A DNA stretch of 64,000 nt, from assembly GCF_006715045.1 (NCBI RefSeq), contig NZ_VFML01000002.1:1084695-1148694 (forward strand), in the 5' to 3' direction. Below, piece after piece: positions 1-12,556 of the stretch. The translations under genes and the position numbers were made by a program. The notes under the pieces were generated by a model. The model was given only the letters and a program-made list of their open reading frames with translations. It was not told the origin of the DNA and made no database searches. The DNA is from Amycolatopsis cihanbeyliensis (GTDB taxonomy: Bacteria > Actinomycetota > Actinomycetes > Mycobacteriales > Pseudonocardiaceae). Within the stretch, counting starts at the first letter, position 1. Every line of letters begins with the position of its first letter.

Positions 1-24
1 TGCCTGCCGGAATTCCGGCAGGCA
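1..24. repeat. Perfect 24-bp palindrome upstream of the PatG-like gene
   Basis: The first 24 bases form a perfect palindrome with 12-base arms (TGCCTGCCGGAA and its complement) centred on an EcoRI site, GAATTC. It lies about 50 bp upstream of the first protease gene. With no loop and no T-tract it could be an operator, the foot of a terminator belonging to a gene left of the window, or both. The left context is missing, so its role is open. Confidence 0.6.
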
Positions 25-73
25 CCCGAACCGGGTAGGCCCGCACTCGATCGCGTCGAGGGAGCGCTGCGGC

Positions 74-2458
74 ATGAGAAACAGCGCCGGTGAGGTGCCG
101 GCGATTCCGGGAATTGGCGAGCTGTGGAAGCGGACAACGGGCGACGACCGCATCCGGGTAGCCGTGGTGGACGGGCCGGTCGACCACGACCATCCGGTGT
201 TCGCCGGAGCCTCGCTCCACGAGGTCGGCGGCGTGTGGCCGCGGGAGAACCCGGCCGGAGGCAAGACCGCCCACGGAACGGCGGTAGCCAGCATACTGGC
301 GGCACAACATGCGAGCCCGGTCGCAGGGGTCGCACCCGGCTGCCGGCTGCTGAGCGTGCCCGTCTTCTCCGACCAGCGGCCGAAACCGTCCCAGGTGGAC
401 CTCGCCCGCGGGATCGAACTCGCGGTCGAGGCCGGGGCCCACGTGATCAACATCAGTGCGGGCAAGCTGAGCCCCTCCGGCGGCGCGGACGGAACCCTGG
501 CCAGTGCGATCGACCTGTGCCACGACAACGACGTGCTGGTGGTCGCCGCGGCGGGCAACGACGGGTGCTTCTGTGACCACGTCCCGGCGGCGCTGCCGGC
601 CGTGGTCGCGGTCGGTGCCATGGACAGGGCCGGCGAGCCGATGCGGATCAGCAACTGGGGCCCTGGCTACCGGCACCACGGCATCCTCGCCCCCGGCGAG
701 CAGATCACCTGTGCCTGCCCCGGCGGCGGGATCGCCCGGCGAACCGGTACCAGCATGGCCGCCCCGATCGTCTCGGGGGTGGCCGCCCTCCTGCTGAGCC
801 TGCGGGTCCGGGCGGGCCTGCCCGCACGGCCGCGGGCCGTCCGCACCCTCCTGTTGGAAAGCGCAGATCCGTGCCCGGTCGGCGATCCGGTCGCTTGCCT
901 GCGATACCTGGCCGGGACACTCAACATAGAAGGAGCGGTAGACGCGATGACCAAGCATGTGGAAGAACAGGCCGACACCGCCGTGCAGGTGTCCTGCGAG
1001 TGCGCACCTGAACCCGCCGTCGAACCGCCGGTCGAGACACCGGCGGAGCCGGAAGCGGCCGGCCACGCACTCACTCCGGTTTCGCGGGCGCTCGATGCGG
1101 AGCCCGAGCACGAGTTGGTGACCTCCGAGTCGGTGCCTCCGTCCGGGGAGCCGGTGTCCGAGTCCTGGCAGCGGCTGGTGTACGCCGTCGGTATCCTCGG
1201 CTACGACTTCGGCTCGGAAGCGCGCCGGGACTCGTTCAAGCAGCTCATGCCCCCGACGCAGGGCCCGGGCGGGCTCCCGATACAGGCGAACCCCTATGAC
1301 GTCCGGCAGATGGTCGCCTACCTCAAGCAGAACCCGTCCGAGGCTTCGGCCCTGATCTGGACACTCAACCTCGAGCTCACCCCGATCTACGCGGTCGAAC
1401 CCATCGGCAGCTACGGCCCGGAGGTCTACCGGACGCTGGTCAGCCTGCTGGAGGCACAGGCCGACGCCTCGTCCGCGGCGGACGACGAGATCGACCTCAT
1501 GGCGGGCATCGTGCGGGCGCTGCGGGACGCGTTGTCGGCAAGGCACGCGGCGGAGCAAGCACACAGTGATGCGGCGATGAGCTCGAGCAAGCAGGAGGTC
1601 ACACGGCTCGCCCATACCGCTGCCCAGCAGGCGAGGAATGCCACGGACCACCTGACGAGCGCGTTCGACCGGGCCAAGCAGGCGAAGTACCTGACCGACA
1701 ACGAGGTCATCGAGGCCGTGCGGCGGGCACTCGAGGACTCGAGCACGAAGCTGGACAAGATCGACGAGTCCCTCAGCAAGATCACCGGACAGACGAAGAT
1801 CGACGACATCAAGGGCTACGCCGAGCAGTCCGCCGCCACCGCCTACCGGGTGTACCACGACGCGTCCGGACCGATCGTCGAGGCGATCAAGGGGAGGACG
1901 GGCAAGCGGCGAGTGGAACGGGTCGCTCTTCCTGGCCGTCTCGGCGGGCAGACCGTGCGGTTGTTCTCCGGGCAGGCCATCCCCGCGGTGACGATCGACC
2001 AGGTCCGCGGGCTCGTGGGCTGGGACGTGAACACGCTCGTCCAACCCCCGGTCCCGGACACCGCGTCGGACGAGGGCGACGACCTCGCCCGGCTGGCCGG
2101 GCTGTCCCTGGACCAGGAGGCCGCGCAGAACCTCCGCGACTTCCTCAACCGGATCTACTTCGACATGCGCAACCTGGGCTCGACCTCGGCCGACCGGGCA
2201 CTGAACTTCGCCGCCACCAACGCCTTCCTGTCCAGGCAGATCTTCGTCGAAGAGAACAAGAAGAAGCGGTCCATGGACAAGATCAGCGTCGAGAAGAGCC
2301 CGTACGGGCGCATGGACAGCGACTCATGGGACATCAAGCTCCGGTTCTTCGACCCGGAGAACACCCACCGCGCGTACCGGGTATATCGGTACACCATCGA
2401 CGTCAGCGACGTGTATCCGGTGACGGTCGGCGGGGTGCGGTCCTGGAGCGAGGCATGA
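74..2458 (+). CDS. PatG-like S8 (subtilisin) protease with PatG C-terminal domain
   Basis: Predicted subtilisin-family protease of 794 residues. Residues 12-250 are the S8 domain in the form seen in cyanobactin PatA/PatG proteases, opening with IPGIGELWKRTTGDDRI. The catalytic set looks complete: Asp33 (VVDGP), His67 (AHGTA), oxyanion Asn162 (AAGND) and Ser227 (GTSMAAP). Residues about 290-350 are a Pro/Glu-rich linker, 365-460 a conserved middle segment (GILGYDFGSEARRDSF), 450-610 a likely helical coiled-coil insert, and the last 100 residues carry the PatG C-terminal signature (RMDSDSWDIKLRFFDPEN, then TIDVSDVYPV). No signal peptide or membrane segment is visible. It heads a three-gene run with a small protein and a second S8 paralogue. 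In cyanobacteria PatA and PatG cleave and macrocyclise a precursor; the actinobacterial role is not known to me. Confidence 0.8.
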   Translation: MRNSAGEVPAIPGIGELWKRTTGDDRIRVAVVDGPVDHDHPVFAGASLHEVGGVWPRENPAGGKTAHGTAVASILAAQHASPVAGVAPGCRLLSVPVFSDQRPKPSQVDLARGIELAVEAGAHVINISAGKLSPSGGADGTLASAIDLCHDNDVLVVAAAGNDGCFCDHVPAALPAVVAVGAMDRAGEPMRISNWGPGYRHHGILAPGEQITCACPGGGIARRTGTSMAAPIVSGVAALLLSLRVRAGLPARPRAVRTLLLESADPCPVGDPVACLRYLAGTLNIEGAVDAMTKHVEEQADTAVQVSCECAPEPAVEPPVETPAEPEAAGHALTPVSRALDAEPEHELVTSESVPPSGEPVSESWQRLVYAVGILGYDFGSEARRDSFKQLMPPTQGPGGLPIQANPYDVRQMVAYLKQNPSEASALIWTLNLELTPIYAVEPIGSYGPEVYRTLVSLLEAQADASSAADDEIDLMAGIVRALRDALSARHAAEQAHSDAAMSSSKQEVTRLAHTAAQQARNATDHLTSAFDRAKQAKYLTDNEVIEAVRRALEDSSTKLDKIDESLSKITGQTKIDDIKGYAEQSAATAYRVYHDASGPIVEAIKGRTGKRRVERVALPGRLGGQTVRLFSGQAIPAVTIDQVRGLVGWDVNTLVQPPVPDTASDEGDDLARLAGLSLDQEAAQNLRDFLNRIYFDMRNLGSTSADRALNFAATNAFLSRQIFVEENKKKRSMDKISVEKSPYGRMDSDSWDIKLRFFDPENTHRAYRVYRYTIDVSDVYPVTVGGVRSWSEA

Positions 2459-2519
2459 GGTCCCGTCCGGCGGATCGCCCTCGCGGCACCGTGAACAAAC
2501 CACCAGCAGGAGAATTCCG

Positions 2520-2768
2520 ATGAGTTTCCCGACGCCCGTGCAAGCACCACCGGTACAACGACCCGCACTGGTTCGGTTGGAAGACCTCGCCATCGTGCGG
2601 GAGGCCTATGCGAACTCCGGTGGAGACATCGACCGGATCGTCTACCTGACCGTCAGGCTTCGGCACCACTACAACTTCAACGATCCACCGCAGTTCGCGT
2701 ATCCCGGCTACGACCGGATGGCCGTCTCGGCCCACGACGTGCCGGCTCCGAGCTCGCGAGGCGCGTAA
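2520..2768 (+). CDS. Small protein between the two PatG-like proteases
   Basis: An 82-residue protein preceded by a good ribosome-binding site (AGCAGGAG) and followed 5 bp later by the second protease, so it is probably cotranscribed with both. The middle (residues 18-55) looks folded and helical (VREAYANSGGDIDRIVYLTV). The tail contains FAYPGYD and ends in SSRGA. There are no cysteines, metal motifs or signal peptide. A short gene between two PatG-type proteases is where a precursor peptide or small accessory factor would be expected. FAYPGYD only loosely recalls the AYDG signal used by cyanobactin macrocyclases, and a precursor assignment is speculation. Confidence 0.7.
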   Translation: MSFPTPVQAPPVQRPALVRLEDLAIVREAYANSGGDIDRIVYLTVRLRHHYNFNDPPQFAYPGYDRMAVSAHDVPAPSSRGA

Positions 2769-2773
2769 CCAGG

Positions 2774-4531
2774 ATGACAGCCATCGAGGAGATCCCCGGT
2801 GTCCGCGACCTGTGGCAGCACACCCGTGGCGACCCCGAGATCGTCGTCGGGCTCGTGGAGGGGCATCCTGACCTGTCCCATCCCTGTTTCGCGGGCGCCG
2901 ACATCACGGTGATCGAACCGGGCTGGCTGCCGGACATCCCGCCCGCCACACCCGTGGTCGAACACGCGACCTACGTCGCAAGTGTCCTGTTCGGACAACC
3001 GGGCAGTTCGTCCCCGGGTGTGGCGCCGCGGTGCCGGGGCATCGCGGTTCCCGCGGTCCGGGACCCGGAGACAGCACGCGATCCGCTGAACCTGGCGCGA
3101 GCCGTCGAGGTTCTGGTCGAGGCCGGGGCCCGGATCATCCACTTCGCGCCCGTGCACGCCACGCTGTCCGGCGCCGCGTACCCGGTGCTGGAGCGAACCG
3201 TGGCCGCCGCGGTGGACGCGGGGGTGCTGATCGTCGCGCCCACCGGGAACGACTACGGCCGTACGCTGGTCGCCCCCGGCATCCTGCGGGGGGTACTCGC
3301 CGTCGGTGCCTTCGACGACAGCGGAATCATGTTCAAGTTCAGCAACTGGGGACCGGAGTTCGGCACCCACGGCATCGTCGCCCCGGGAGGCGGCGTGACC
3401 GCCGCCGCTCCCGGAGGGGGCGCGGCGACGCACAAGGGCACCAGCGTGTCCACTCCCATCGTGACAGGCGTCGCCGCGCTGCTGGCAAGCTTGCGCAGGC
3501 GGCGCGGCCTGCCCGCTGATCCGCTTTCCGTCCGGGACGCGCTGGTCGCCAGCGCGCTGCCGTGCACAGCGGAACAGGCCCGGGACGAACCGGAACGCTG
3601 CCTGGCGGGACGGTTGAACGTGCCCGGCGCCACCCGCCTCGCCGCCGCCGATGCCCCCGACTCGGTGACGCTGAGCACGGCCTCGGCCGACCTCCCGCTG
3701 CCGCCACCGGGAACACCGGTATACCCGCTCGGCACGATCGGCTACGACTTCGGTACCCAGCGGCGCCGGGACCGGTTCCCGCCACTCGAGGACCCGCGAG
3801 CCATGGTCAGGCACCTGCGGGACAACCCGGCGGACGCGGCGGACCTGATCTGGACTCTCGACCTGGACCTGGCCCCGGTCTACGCGATCCGGCCTACGGG
3901 CACCCACGTCGCCGAGATCCACCGCCGACTCGTGCGCCTGTTCGAGTACCAGGTCACCCCGCCCGGCCCGGGGTCTGATCCGAGCCCGACCCCGTTCGAC
4001 CGGTGCTCGCTTCCCGCCCGGGTCACCAGCGAGCTGACCACGCTCCGGTCCGGGCGGGCAGTGCCGATCCTCGACGTCGGCCATGCCCGGGGCCTGTCCG
4101 GGTGGAACACCGAGTACCTTTCGAAACAGGCGATCGACCGGCTCACCGCCACCATGCCGGTCGAGCTCAGGGAGCGGATCCTGCGGGAGTTCCGGGCATT
4201 CCTCGACCGAGCCTACGCGGACCGGCGAAACCTGGGCCTTTCGTCACCGGAGCGGGCGCTGAACTATGCCGTCACGAACGTTATGCAGGCCGCGACCGTG
4301 TTCACCGCCGCGACCTCCGAGCACCTGGTACTGGACGCCATCTCGGTAAGCAGGAGTCCCTACGGCAGGGTCGACAGCGACTGCTGGGACATCGAGCTGC
4401 GCTTCTTCGACCCGGCCGAGAACACCCGGGCGGGCAAGGAATGGCGTTTCACCATCGACGTGGCCGACGTACACCCGATCACGTTCGGCAAGCCCAAGGC
4501 GTGGCCGGCGCGGACCTCGGCCCGGGTCTGA
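2774..4531 (+). CDS. PatG-like S8 protease paralogue, catalytic Asp replaced by Glu
   Basis: A 585-residue paralogue of the gene at 74, sharing the S8 domain (about 8-245), the middle segment (GTIGYDFGTQRRRDRF) and the PatG C-terminal signature (VDSDCWDIELRFFDP). It lacks the coiled-coil insert, which explains the shorter length. The active site differs: the relay Asp is Glu29 (GLVEGHPD), the His motif is EHATYVAS (His64), and the serine motif is GTSVSTP instead of GTSMAAP; the oxyanion Asn (TGND) remains. It may therefore be a weak or altered enzyme, or a pseudo-protease partner of the first. It starts 5 bp after the small gene and ends 16 bp before a convergent lipoprotein gene. S8/PatG family membership is clear; activity is uncertain. 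Confidence 0.8.
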   Translation: MTAIEEIPGVRDLWQHTRGDPEIVVGLVEGHPDLSHPCFAGADITVIEPGWLPDIPPATPVVEHATYVASVLFGQPGSSSPGVAPRCRGIAVPAVRDPETARDPLNLARAVEVLVEAGARIIHFAPVHATLSGAAYPVLERTVAAAVDAGVLIVAPTGNDYGRTLVAPGILRGVLAVGAFDDSGIMFKFSNWGPEFGTHGIVAPGGGVTAAAPGGGAATHKGTSVSTPIVTGVAALLASLRRRRGLPADPLSVRDALVASALPCTAEQARDEPERCLAGRLNVPGATRLAAADAPDSVTLSTASADLPLPPPGTPVYPLGTIGYDFGTQRRRDRFPPLEDPRAMVRHLRDNPADAADLIWTLDLDLAPVYAIRPTGTHVAEIHRRLVRLFEYQVTPPGPGSDPSPTPFDRCSLPARVTSELTTLRSGRAVPILDVGHARGLSGWNTEYLSKQAIDRLTATMPVELRERILREFRAFLDRAYADRRNLGLSSPERALNYAVTNVMQAATVFTAATSEHLVLDAISVSRSPYGRVDSDCWDIELRFFDPAENTRAGKEWRFTIDVADVHPITFGKPKAWPARTSARV

Positions 4532-4547
4532 CCACCTACCGGGCACC

Positions 4548-5531
4548 TCACGCCGGGGGCAGCTCGGCCCACACGTCCCCGGCGAGTTGTTCGGCCTTGG
4601 CGCACATGGTCTCCCCGTCCCCATCGGTGCCCGGCAGCGACACCAGCACCTCGGCGATCTCCACCGCGCCCGGTGACCCGGCGCCGCCGAAGGGGATATG
4701 TGCTGTCTCGACGGTGCAGAACGCGACGTCGTGGTTGCGTGACCCACGCTCGTAGACCTTCCCGGTCACCGAGCGCCTGCCGGCGATCTCGGTCTCTTTG
4801 TGACCGTGCCCCTTCGTGTCCGGCTCCGGTCCGTAACCGAACCGGACCGAGGCGTACGCGCTGTCCCACTCCTCGGGCGAGGGGTCCCACCGGCACCGCT
4901 GGCCGGAAGGGCTGGCGACCTGCTCAGCCTGCGCCAGTTCCGGCGACAGCCCGGCGGCGCCGCCCGGCAACAGGTCGCACGCGTCGATCGACTGCAACGA
5001 GTTCGTGGCCGGGTCCCGCTGCTCGACCGCGTCGTCCCGTACCTTCCGGACCACCGTGTCCATCGCCGTGCCCGCGACGGTGCACAGCTCCTGCTGCTGG
5101 TCATCCCCACCGCTGGCGGACACATCCAGGGTAACGTCGTCGGCAAACACGAGTGCCTGCGAGCACCAGCCCTCACCCTGGTCCTGCCCGACCCACATTC
5201 CGTCATCGAACTCCCGAACGCGATTGTCGGCCAACTCGGGATAATTGTCCAACTCGGTCAGCAACCCGACGGTCACCCCGATGTCGTCATCCGCAATGTC
5301 GATATCCACCAGGCACATGTCGAACTGGGTGAAGTCCCGCTCGGCATCGATCGACGCGTGGCCGAACTCCGCGAGCTCATCCGGTTCGGCGAGGCTGCAC
5401 GGGTCCAACGTGGTCAGGTCGCCCAGCACGTTCCGCGAGGTCGGTTCGTCCTCGCCGGCGCCACTGCAACCGGCGAGCAACGCGATCGCGCCAACCGCGC
5501 CGGCAAGCGTCCGCCACCCAGTATTCGTCAT
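4548..5531 (-). CDS. DUF3558-family lipoprotein
   Basis: A 327-residue predicted surface lipoprotein. The N-terminus has a short positive stretch, a hydrophobic segment and a lipobox (AIALLAGCSG, lipidated Cys21), followed by an acidic linker. The body looks like two DUF3558-type halves, each starting near a DPCSL / DACDLLP motif and holding paired cysteines. DUF3558 proteins are common, poorly characterised actinobacterial lipoproteins. It converges on the PatG-like operon with a 16-bp gap. The roughly 290 bp upstream (5532-5818) serve as its promoter region and that of the divergent membrane gene. Confidence 0.75.
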   Translation of the reverse strand: MTNTGWRTLAGAVGAIALLAGCSGAGEDEPTSRNVLGDLTTLDPCSLAEPDELAEFGHASIDAERDFTQFDMCLVDIDIADDDIGVTVGLLTELDNYPELADNRVREFDDGMWVGQDQGEGWCSQALVFADDVTLDVSASGGDDQQQELCTVAGTAMDTVVRKVRDDAVEQRDPATNSLQSIDACDLLPGGAAGLSPELAQAEQVASPSGQRCRWDPSPEEWDSAYASVRFGYGPEPDTKGHGHKETEIAGRRSVTGKVYERGSRNHDVAFCTVETAHIPFGGAGSPGAVEIAEVLVSLPGTDGDGETMCAKAEQLAGDVWAELPPA

Positions 5532-6364
5532 CGTGCTCCCACCAGCATTCGAATGTTCCCACCAGTCGTCCGAGCCGCTCAGGCCAACTACGGACTATCG
5601 AAGATGTAGTGGATACCACACGGAAGGCAACGCGCAGAGACAATCTTCACATTAACACATCTCCGCCGTGGTGAATTCTACCCACATCCGACCGGGACGA
5701 AATGCGCTGAGAAACATCGCCGTAAATGCGCGCGAAGGCTCACCCGAGTCGCTGCCTGTTCCCTTCGGCGCAGGTCGGCGCGCCGCCGGTACCCGGCTAC
5801 GAACTAGACTGGGTGGTGATGAGCTCGTCCCAGGACCCCGCGCGTGACGACCGTGCCGGGGAGATGGAGGAGCGGCTGGCCATACCGGTCCTGATCGCGG
5901 CGCTGGTGTCGGTGCCTGCCGTCTTCCTCACCACCACCGAGGGTGCCGCGGCGGTCGTGGGCAACGTGCTCAACTGGGCCTCGCTGGTGGTCCTGCTCGG
6001 TGAGTCGCTGGTCCTGCTGTGGTTCAGCGACGACGTCCGGGACTGGATCCGGCGGCACCGGTGGACGCTGGTCGTGACGGCGGCGACGGTACCCGCGGTG
6101 ATCTTCGTGGTGGGTCCGGTGCAGGTGATCCGGCTGCTGCTGTCCATCGGGACGCTGCGGGTGCTCCGCGCGGGGCGCATCCTGCGGGCGGGGCGGGTCA
6201 TCCGGGACCGCGCCGGGTTGAGCAGGCCGTTCGGTAAGTGGCTGCTGGGTGGGGTCACCGTGCTCGCGGCCGCGTTCGTGGCCATCGTGCTGGCCGATCC
6301 GACCTCGCGCAGTCGCCGGGTCACCGACTGGGTGCTGGAGCACATCGGTGTGGCGCCGGTGATC

Positions 6365-9778
<3,414 letters not shown>

Positions 9779-9787
9779 CTGCTCTTG

Positions 9788-10831
9788 TTACCAGCCCTCG
9801 GGTGGCTCCACGAAGGCTTTGCCCAGATCGCGGGCCAACGCCAGCGCGCGCCGCATCCAGTCCTGCTCGGCACCGGCGAGGCCGCAGGTCGGGGTCGGGA
9901 CGGCCCGCTCGGCCAGGATCGACCGGGCGAAACCGAGCCGGTCGACCAGCCGCAGCGCGGGCTCGGCGACCTGGTGCAGATCCGGGCGCGACCGTGGTTC
10001 GGGTGACTCACTCGGTACCAGGCCGAGCAGGAACACCGTGCCCGCGTCCCATGCCTCGCCCAGCTCGTCGAGCAACCTGGCCGGGGCGCCGTCGAGCAGT
10101 GTCGCGTCCAGCGCGAGCGCCCCCGCACCGGCCGAGCGCAACAGGGCCACCGGTGGCCGGGGCGCGCAGCAGTGCACCACGACCCGCTGCCCGGTGATCC
10201 GCCCGGCGCCGGAGATGACCGTGCTGAGCAGCTCGCGGGCCTCCGGGGCGGGCACCGAGTCGACGGTGCCGTAACCGGAGACGGTGGACAGCGAACCGGC
10301 CAGGACCTCCGGCAGGGTCGGCTCGTCGAACTGCACCACCACCTGCGCCCCGGTGCGGGTGGCCAGCTCGTGCACATGGGCCGCGAGCCCCTCCAGCAGG
10401 GAGTCGGCGAAGTCCCGTACGGCGCCACGATCGGTGAGCACCCGGTGCCCCCGCGCCAGCTCGATCCCCGCGGCCAGGGTCCACGGGCCGGCCAGCTGGG
10501 TCTTGAGCACCGCCGGCCGGGCGCCCGCGCGCTGCTGCGCGTCCTGGAGCGCGTCGAAGTCCCAGCGCAGCAGGTCGACCGCGCGCCGGTGCCGGTGCCC
10601 TGGCCGCTGGGTCACCCGGTAGCCGGTCGGCGCGACATCGACGGCGATGTCCACCAGTAGCGCGGCCGTGCGACCGATCAGGTCGGCGCCGACCCCGCGG
10701 GCGGGCAACTCGGGAAGGTACGGGAACTGGGGCAGCTCGCCGAAAACGACGGCGGCGGCTTCGGCGGCGTCGGTACCGGGCATCGAGCCGATACCGGTGG
10801 CCGCACCGGATGGCCAGGACTGTTCATGCAC
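9788..10831 (-). CDS. Cobalamin-independent methionine synthase-like protein (MetE C-terminal fold)
   Basis: A 347-residue protein resembling the C-terminal barrel of MetE. The GIGSMPG N-terminus, QFDEPTL, the HCC zinc-type motif and the late TPTCGLAG cysteine match the zinc and homocysteine site of MetE. It is less than half the length of true MetE (about 750 residues) and lacks the N-terminal barrel, like the short MetE-like core proteins found in actinobacteria and archaea. A methyltransferase role in methionine metabolism is likely, but the methyl donor is unknown. It lies between the PLP decarboxylase and the ligA-side genes, with small gaps. Confidence 0.75.
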   Translation of the reverse strand: MHEQSWPSGAATGIGSMPGTDAAEAAAVVFGELPQFPYLPELPARGVGADLIGRTAALLVDIAVDVAPTGYRVTQRPGHRHRRAVDLLRWDFDALQDAQQRAGARPAVLKTQLAGPWTLAAGIELARGHRVLTDRGAVRDFADSLLEGLAAHVHELATRTGAQVVVQFDEPTLPEVLAGSLSTVSGYGTVDSVPAPEARELLSTVISGAGRITGQRVVVHCCAPRPPVALLRSAGAGALALDATLLDGAPARLLDELGEAWDAGTVFLLGLVPSESPEPRSRPDLHQVAEPALRLVDRLGFARSILAERAVPTPTCGLAGAEQDWMRRALALARDLGKAFVEPPEGW

Positions 10832-10844
10832 GCCCCCCAGTGTC

Positions 10845-12263
10845 TCAAGCCGGAAGGCCGGTCATCACCTGCCTCGCCGGTTGGTGGGCGTGTTCGTGCA
10901 GCACGGCCAGTGCCTCGGTCACGTGTTCGGCATGCGTGCGGTGGGACAGCACGCACAGCCGCAGGTAGTACTCGCCGTCCAGCACGGTGCTGGAAAGGTA
11001 GATCCTGCCCTCGGCGTTGACCGATTCCAGTAACCTGCGGTTCGCCTCCTCGCCACCGGAGGTCAGTGTGAAACACACTGTGGACAGGTCGGGCTGCCAC
11101 GGGCAATGAAAATACCCACCTCTCGACAGTTCCTGATAGGCGTACTCGGCGAGGTCGAGTTTCTCGTCGAGCGCTTCCCGGAAAGCGCCCACGCCATGCA
11201 GCCACAACGGCAGCCACAGCCGAAAACCCCGGCATTCTCGGGTGAGTTCGGCGCCGTAGTCCGCGTAGTGCGGAACGGGACTCGGATACAGGTCCTGCAG
11301 GTAATCCCCGGTGCCGTGGTGCGCGGCGCGCAGCGGCAACGGGTCACGCACCAGCAGCATGCCGGTGCCGTACGGCGCGAAAAGCGACTTGTGCGGATCG
11401 ACCACAAGGGAGTCCGCGGCCTCGATCCCGCGCAGCAGCCCGCGCCCACGCTCGGTCAGCCGGAAGAAGCCGCCGTAGGCACCGTCGACGTGGAACCACA
11501 ACCCCTCCCGCTCGGCCAGCGCACCGAGTTCGGCGAGCGGATCGACCGTGCCGGTGCTTGTGGTGCCCGCGTTGGCGACCAGCAGGAACGGCCGCCGCCC
11601 GTACCGGCGATCGTGTGCGATCAGCTCCGCCACAGCGACCGGGTCCATCCGCAACTGGGGTGTGGTCGGCACGGTACGCACCGCCGAGGCGGGGAAGCCG
11701 GCTATTCTCGCCGCCTTGGCCACCGAGTAGTGAGTGTGCTCGGTAACGTAGATCGTGCCGTCGGCGAACCGCTCACCGAGCCGGTCGTGCCGCGCCGCGA
11801 CCAGCGCGGCCAGGTGCGCCGTCGACCCGCCGGTGGTGATGATCCCGCCCGCGCCCCTTGGCAGCTCGAACTCGCGGCACAGCCAGCGGATGACGCCCTC
11901 CTCCATGGCGACCAGCGCCGGGGAGAACCCGGCCAGCCCGGTCGACCGGTTCAACGCTTTGGTCAGCAGGTCCGCGATCGCCGAGGTGTACAGCCCGCCG
12001 GTCGGCACGTAGCCGAAGTAGTGCGGTCCCGCCGTCTCCAACCCCTCCCGCGCCGCCTCGCGGAAAACGTCGAGCGCCTCGGTGAGGTCGCCGCCGCTCT
12101 CGGTGGGCGGGACACCGACCCTCGAGTAGATGTCGGCCTCCGAGCGAAACATCGAAGCCGGCGCGTGGGAGAAATCGCCGACCGCTTCCATGATGAGTTT
12201 CAGCGCCGACTGACCGATGTCCATCATTTCAGCCGAGTCGGGCTCCAACGAATAACCAGCCAC
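10845..12263 (-). CDS. PLP-dependent group II amino-acid decarboxylase
   Basis: A 472-residue pyridoxal-phosphate enzyme of the aromatic-L-amino-acid/glutamate decarboxylase family. The PLP lysine sits in VVDPHKSLFAPYG; upstream are GGSTAHLAAL, HVDGAYGGF and the NAGTTSTGTVD motif. The N-terminal HYFGYVPTGG segment fits the substrate-binding region. Length is typical of the family. Which amino acid is decarboxylated, or whether the enzyme acts as an aldehyde synthase, is not evident. It is the first gene of a minus-strand run ending at the GNAT gene, with a 293-bp promoter region upstream shared with the divergent nitrilase. Confidence 0.85.
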   Translation of the reverse strand: MAGYSLEPDSAEMMDIGQSALKLIMEAVGDFSHAPASMFRSEADIYSRVGVPPTESGGDLTEALDVFREAAREGLETAGPHYFGYVPTGGLYTSAIADLLTKALNRSTGLAGFSPALVAMEEGVIRWLCREFELPRGAGGIITTGGSTAHLAALVAARHDRLGERFADGTIYVTEHTHYSVAKAARIAGFPASAVRTVPTTPQLRMDPVAVAELIAHDRRYGRRPFLLVANAGTTSTGTVDPLAELGALAEREGLWFHVDGAYGGFFRLTERGRGLLRGIEAADSLVVDPHKSLFAPYGTGMLLVRDPLPLRAAHHGTGDYLQDLYPSPVPHYADYGAELTRECRGFRLWLPLWLHGVGAFREALDEKLDLAEYAYQELSRGGYFHCPWQPDLSTVCFTLTSGGEEANRRLLESVNAEGRIYLSSTVLDGEYYLRLCVLSHRTHAEHVTEALAVLHEHAHQPARQVMTGLPA

Positions 12264-12430
12264 GACGCAAGTTGTACTCCCGTGCCGCTACCCCGATAAA
12301 CCTTCGAAGCTGTGACATGCGACGCAGCATAAATATACTGCTTACCTTCGTAAAATGACCGCCAAGAAATCCGCATCCCGAGGTTATGAAATTTTCGCTC
12401 AACGGGCACGAAGCCGGGCAAAACCGTCGC

Positions 12431-12445
12431 CGGTGTGACACCGGT
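12431..12445. promoter_or_regulatory. Operator-like palindrome in the divergent decarboxylase/nitrilase promoter
   Basis: CCGGTGTGACACCGG has seven-base arms around a single G, followed at once by a partial repeat (ACCGGTGTGA). It lies in the 293-bp intergenic region between the decarboxylase (minus) and nitrilase (plus) starts. That region is visibly more AT-rich than its neighbours (12300-12360), as expected for a divergent promoter. A dimeric repressor site is plausible but unproven. Confidence 0.4.
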
Positions 12446-12556
12446 GTGAAAACCCGATTCCCCGCCCACCCGCTTCTCGCGTCCAGGTAGTGGGATCACG
12501 TACCTTCGACGCACCGGATCACCGCATCACCGCGCAGGGGTAAGGGAGGTGAACGC

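Noticed and set aside
2708..4084. Long 458-residue open frame antisense to the second protease
   Set aside because: It is Arg/Gly-rich with no domain, lies wholly within a conserved gene on the other strand, and is an expected by-product of high GC.
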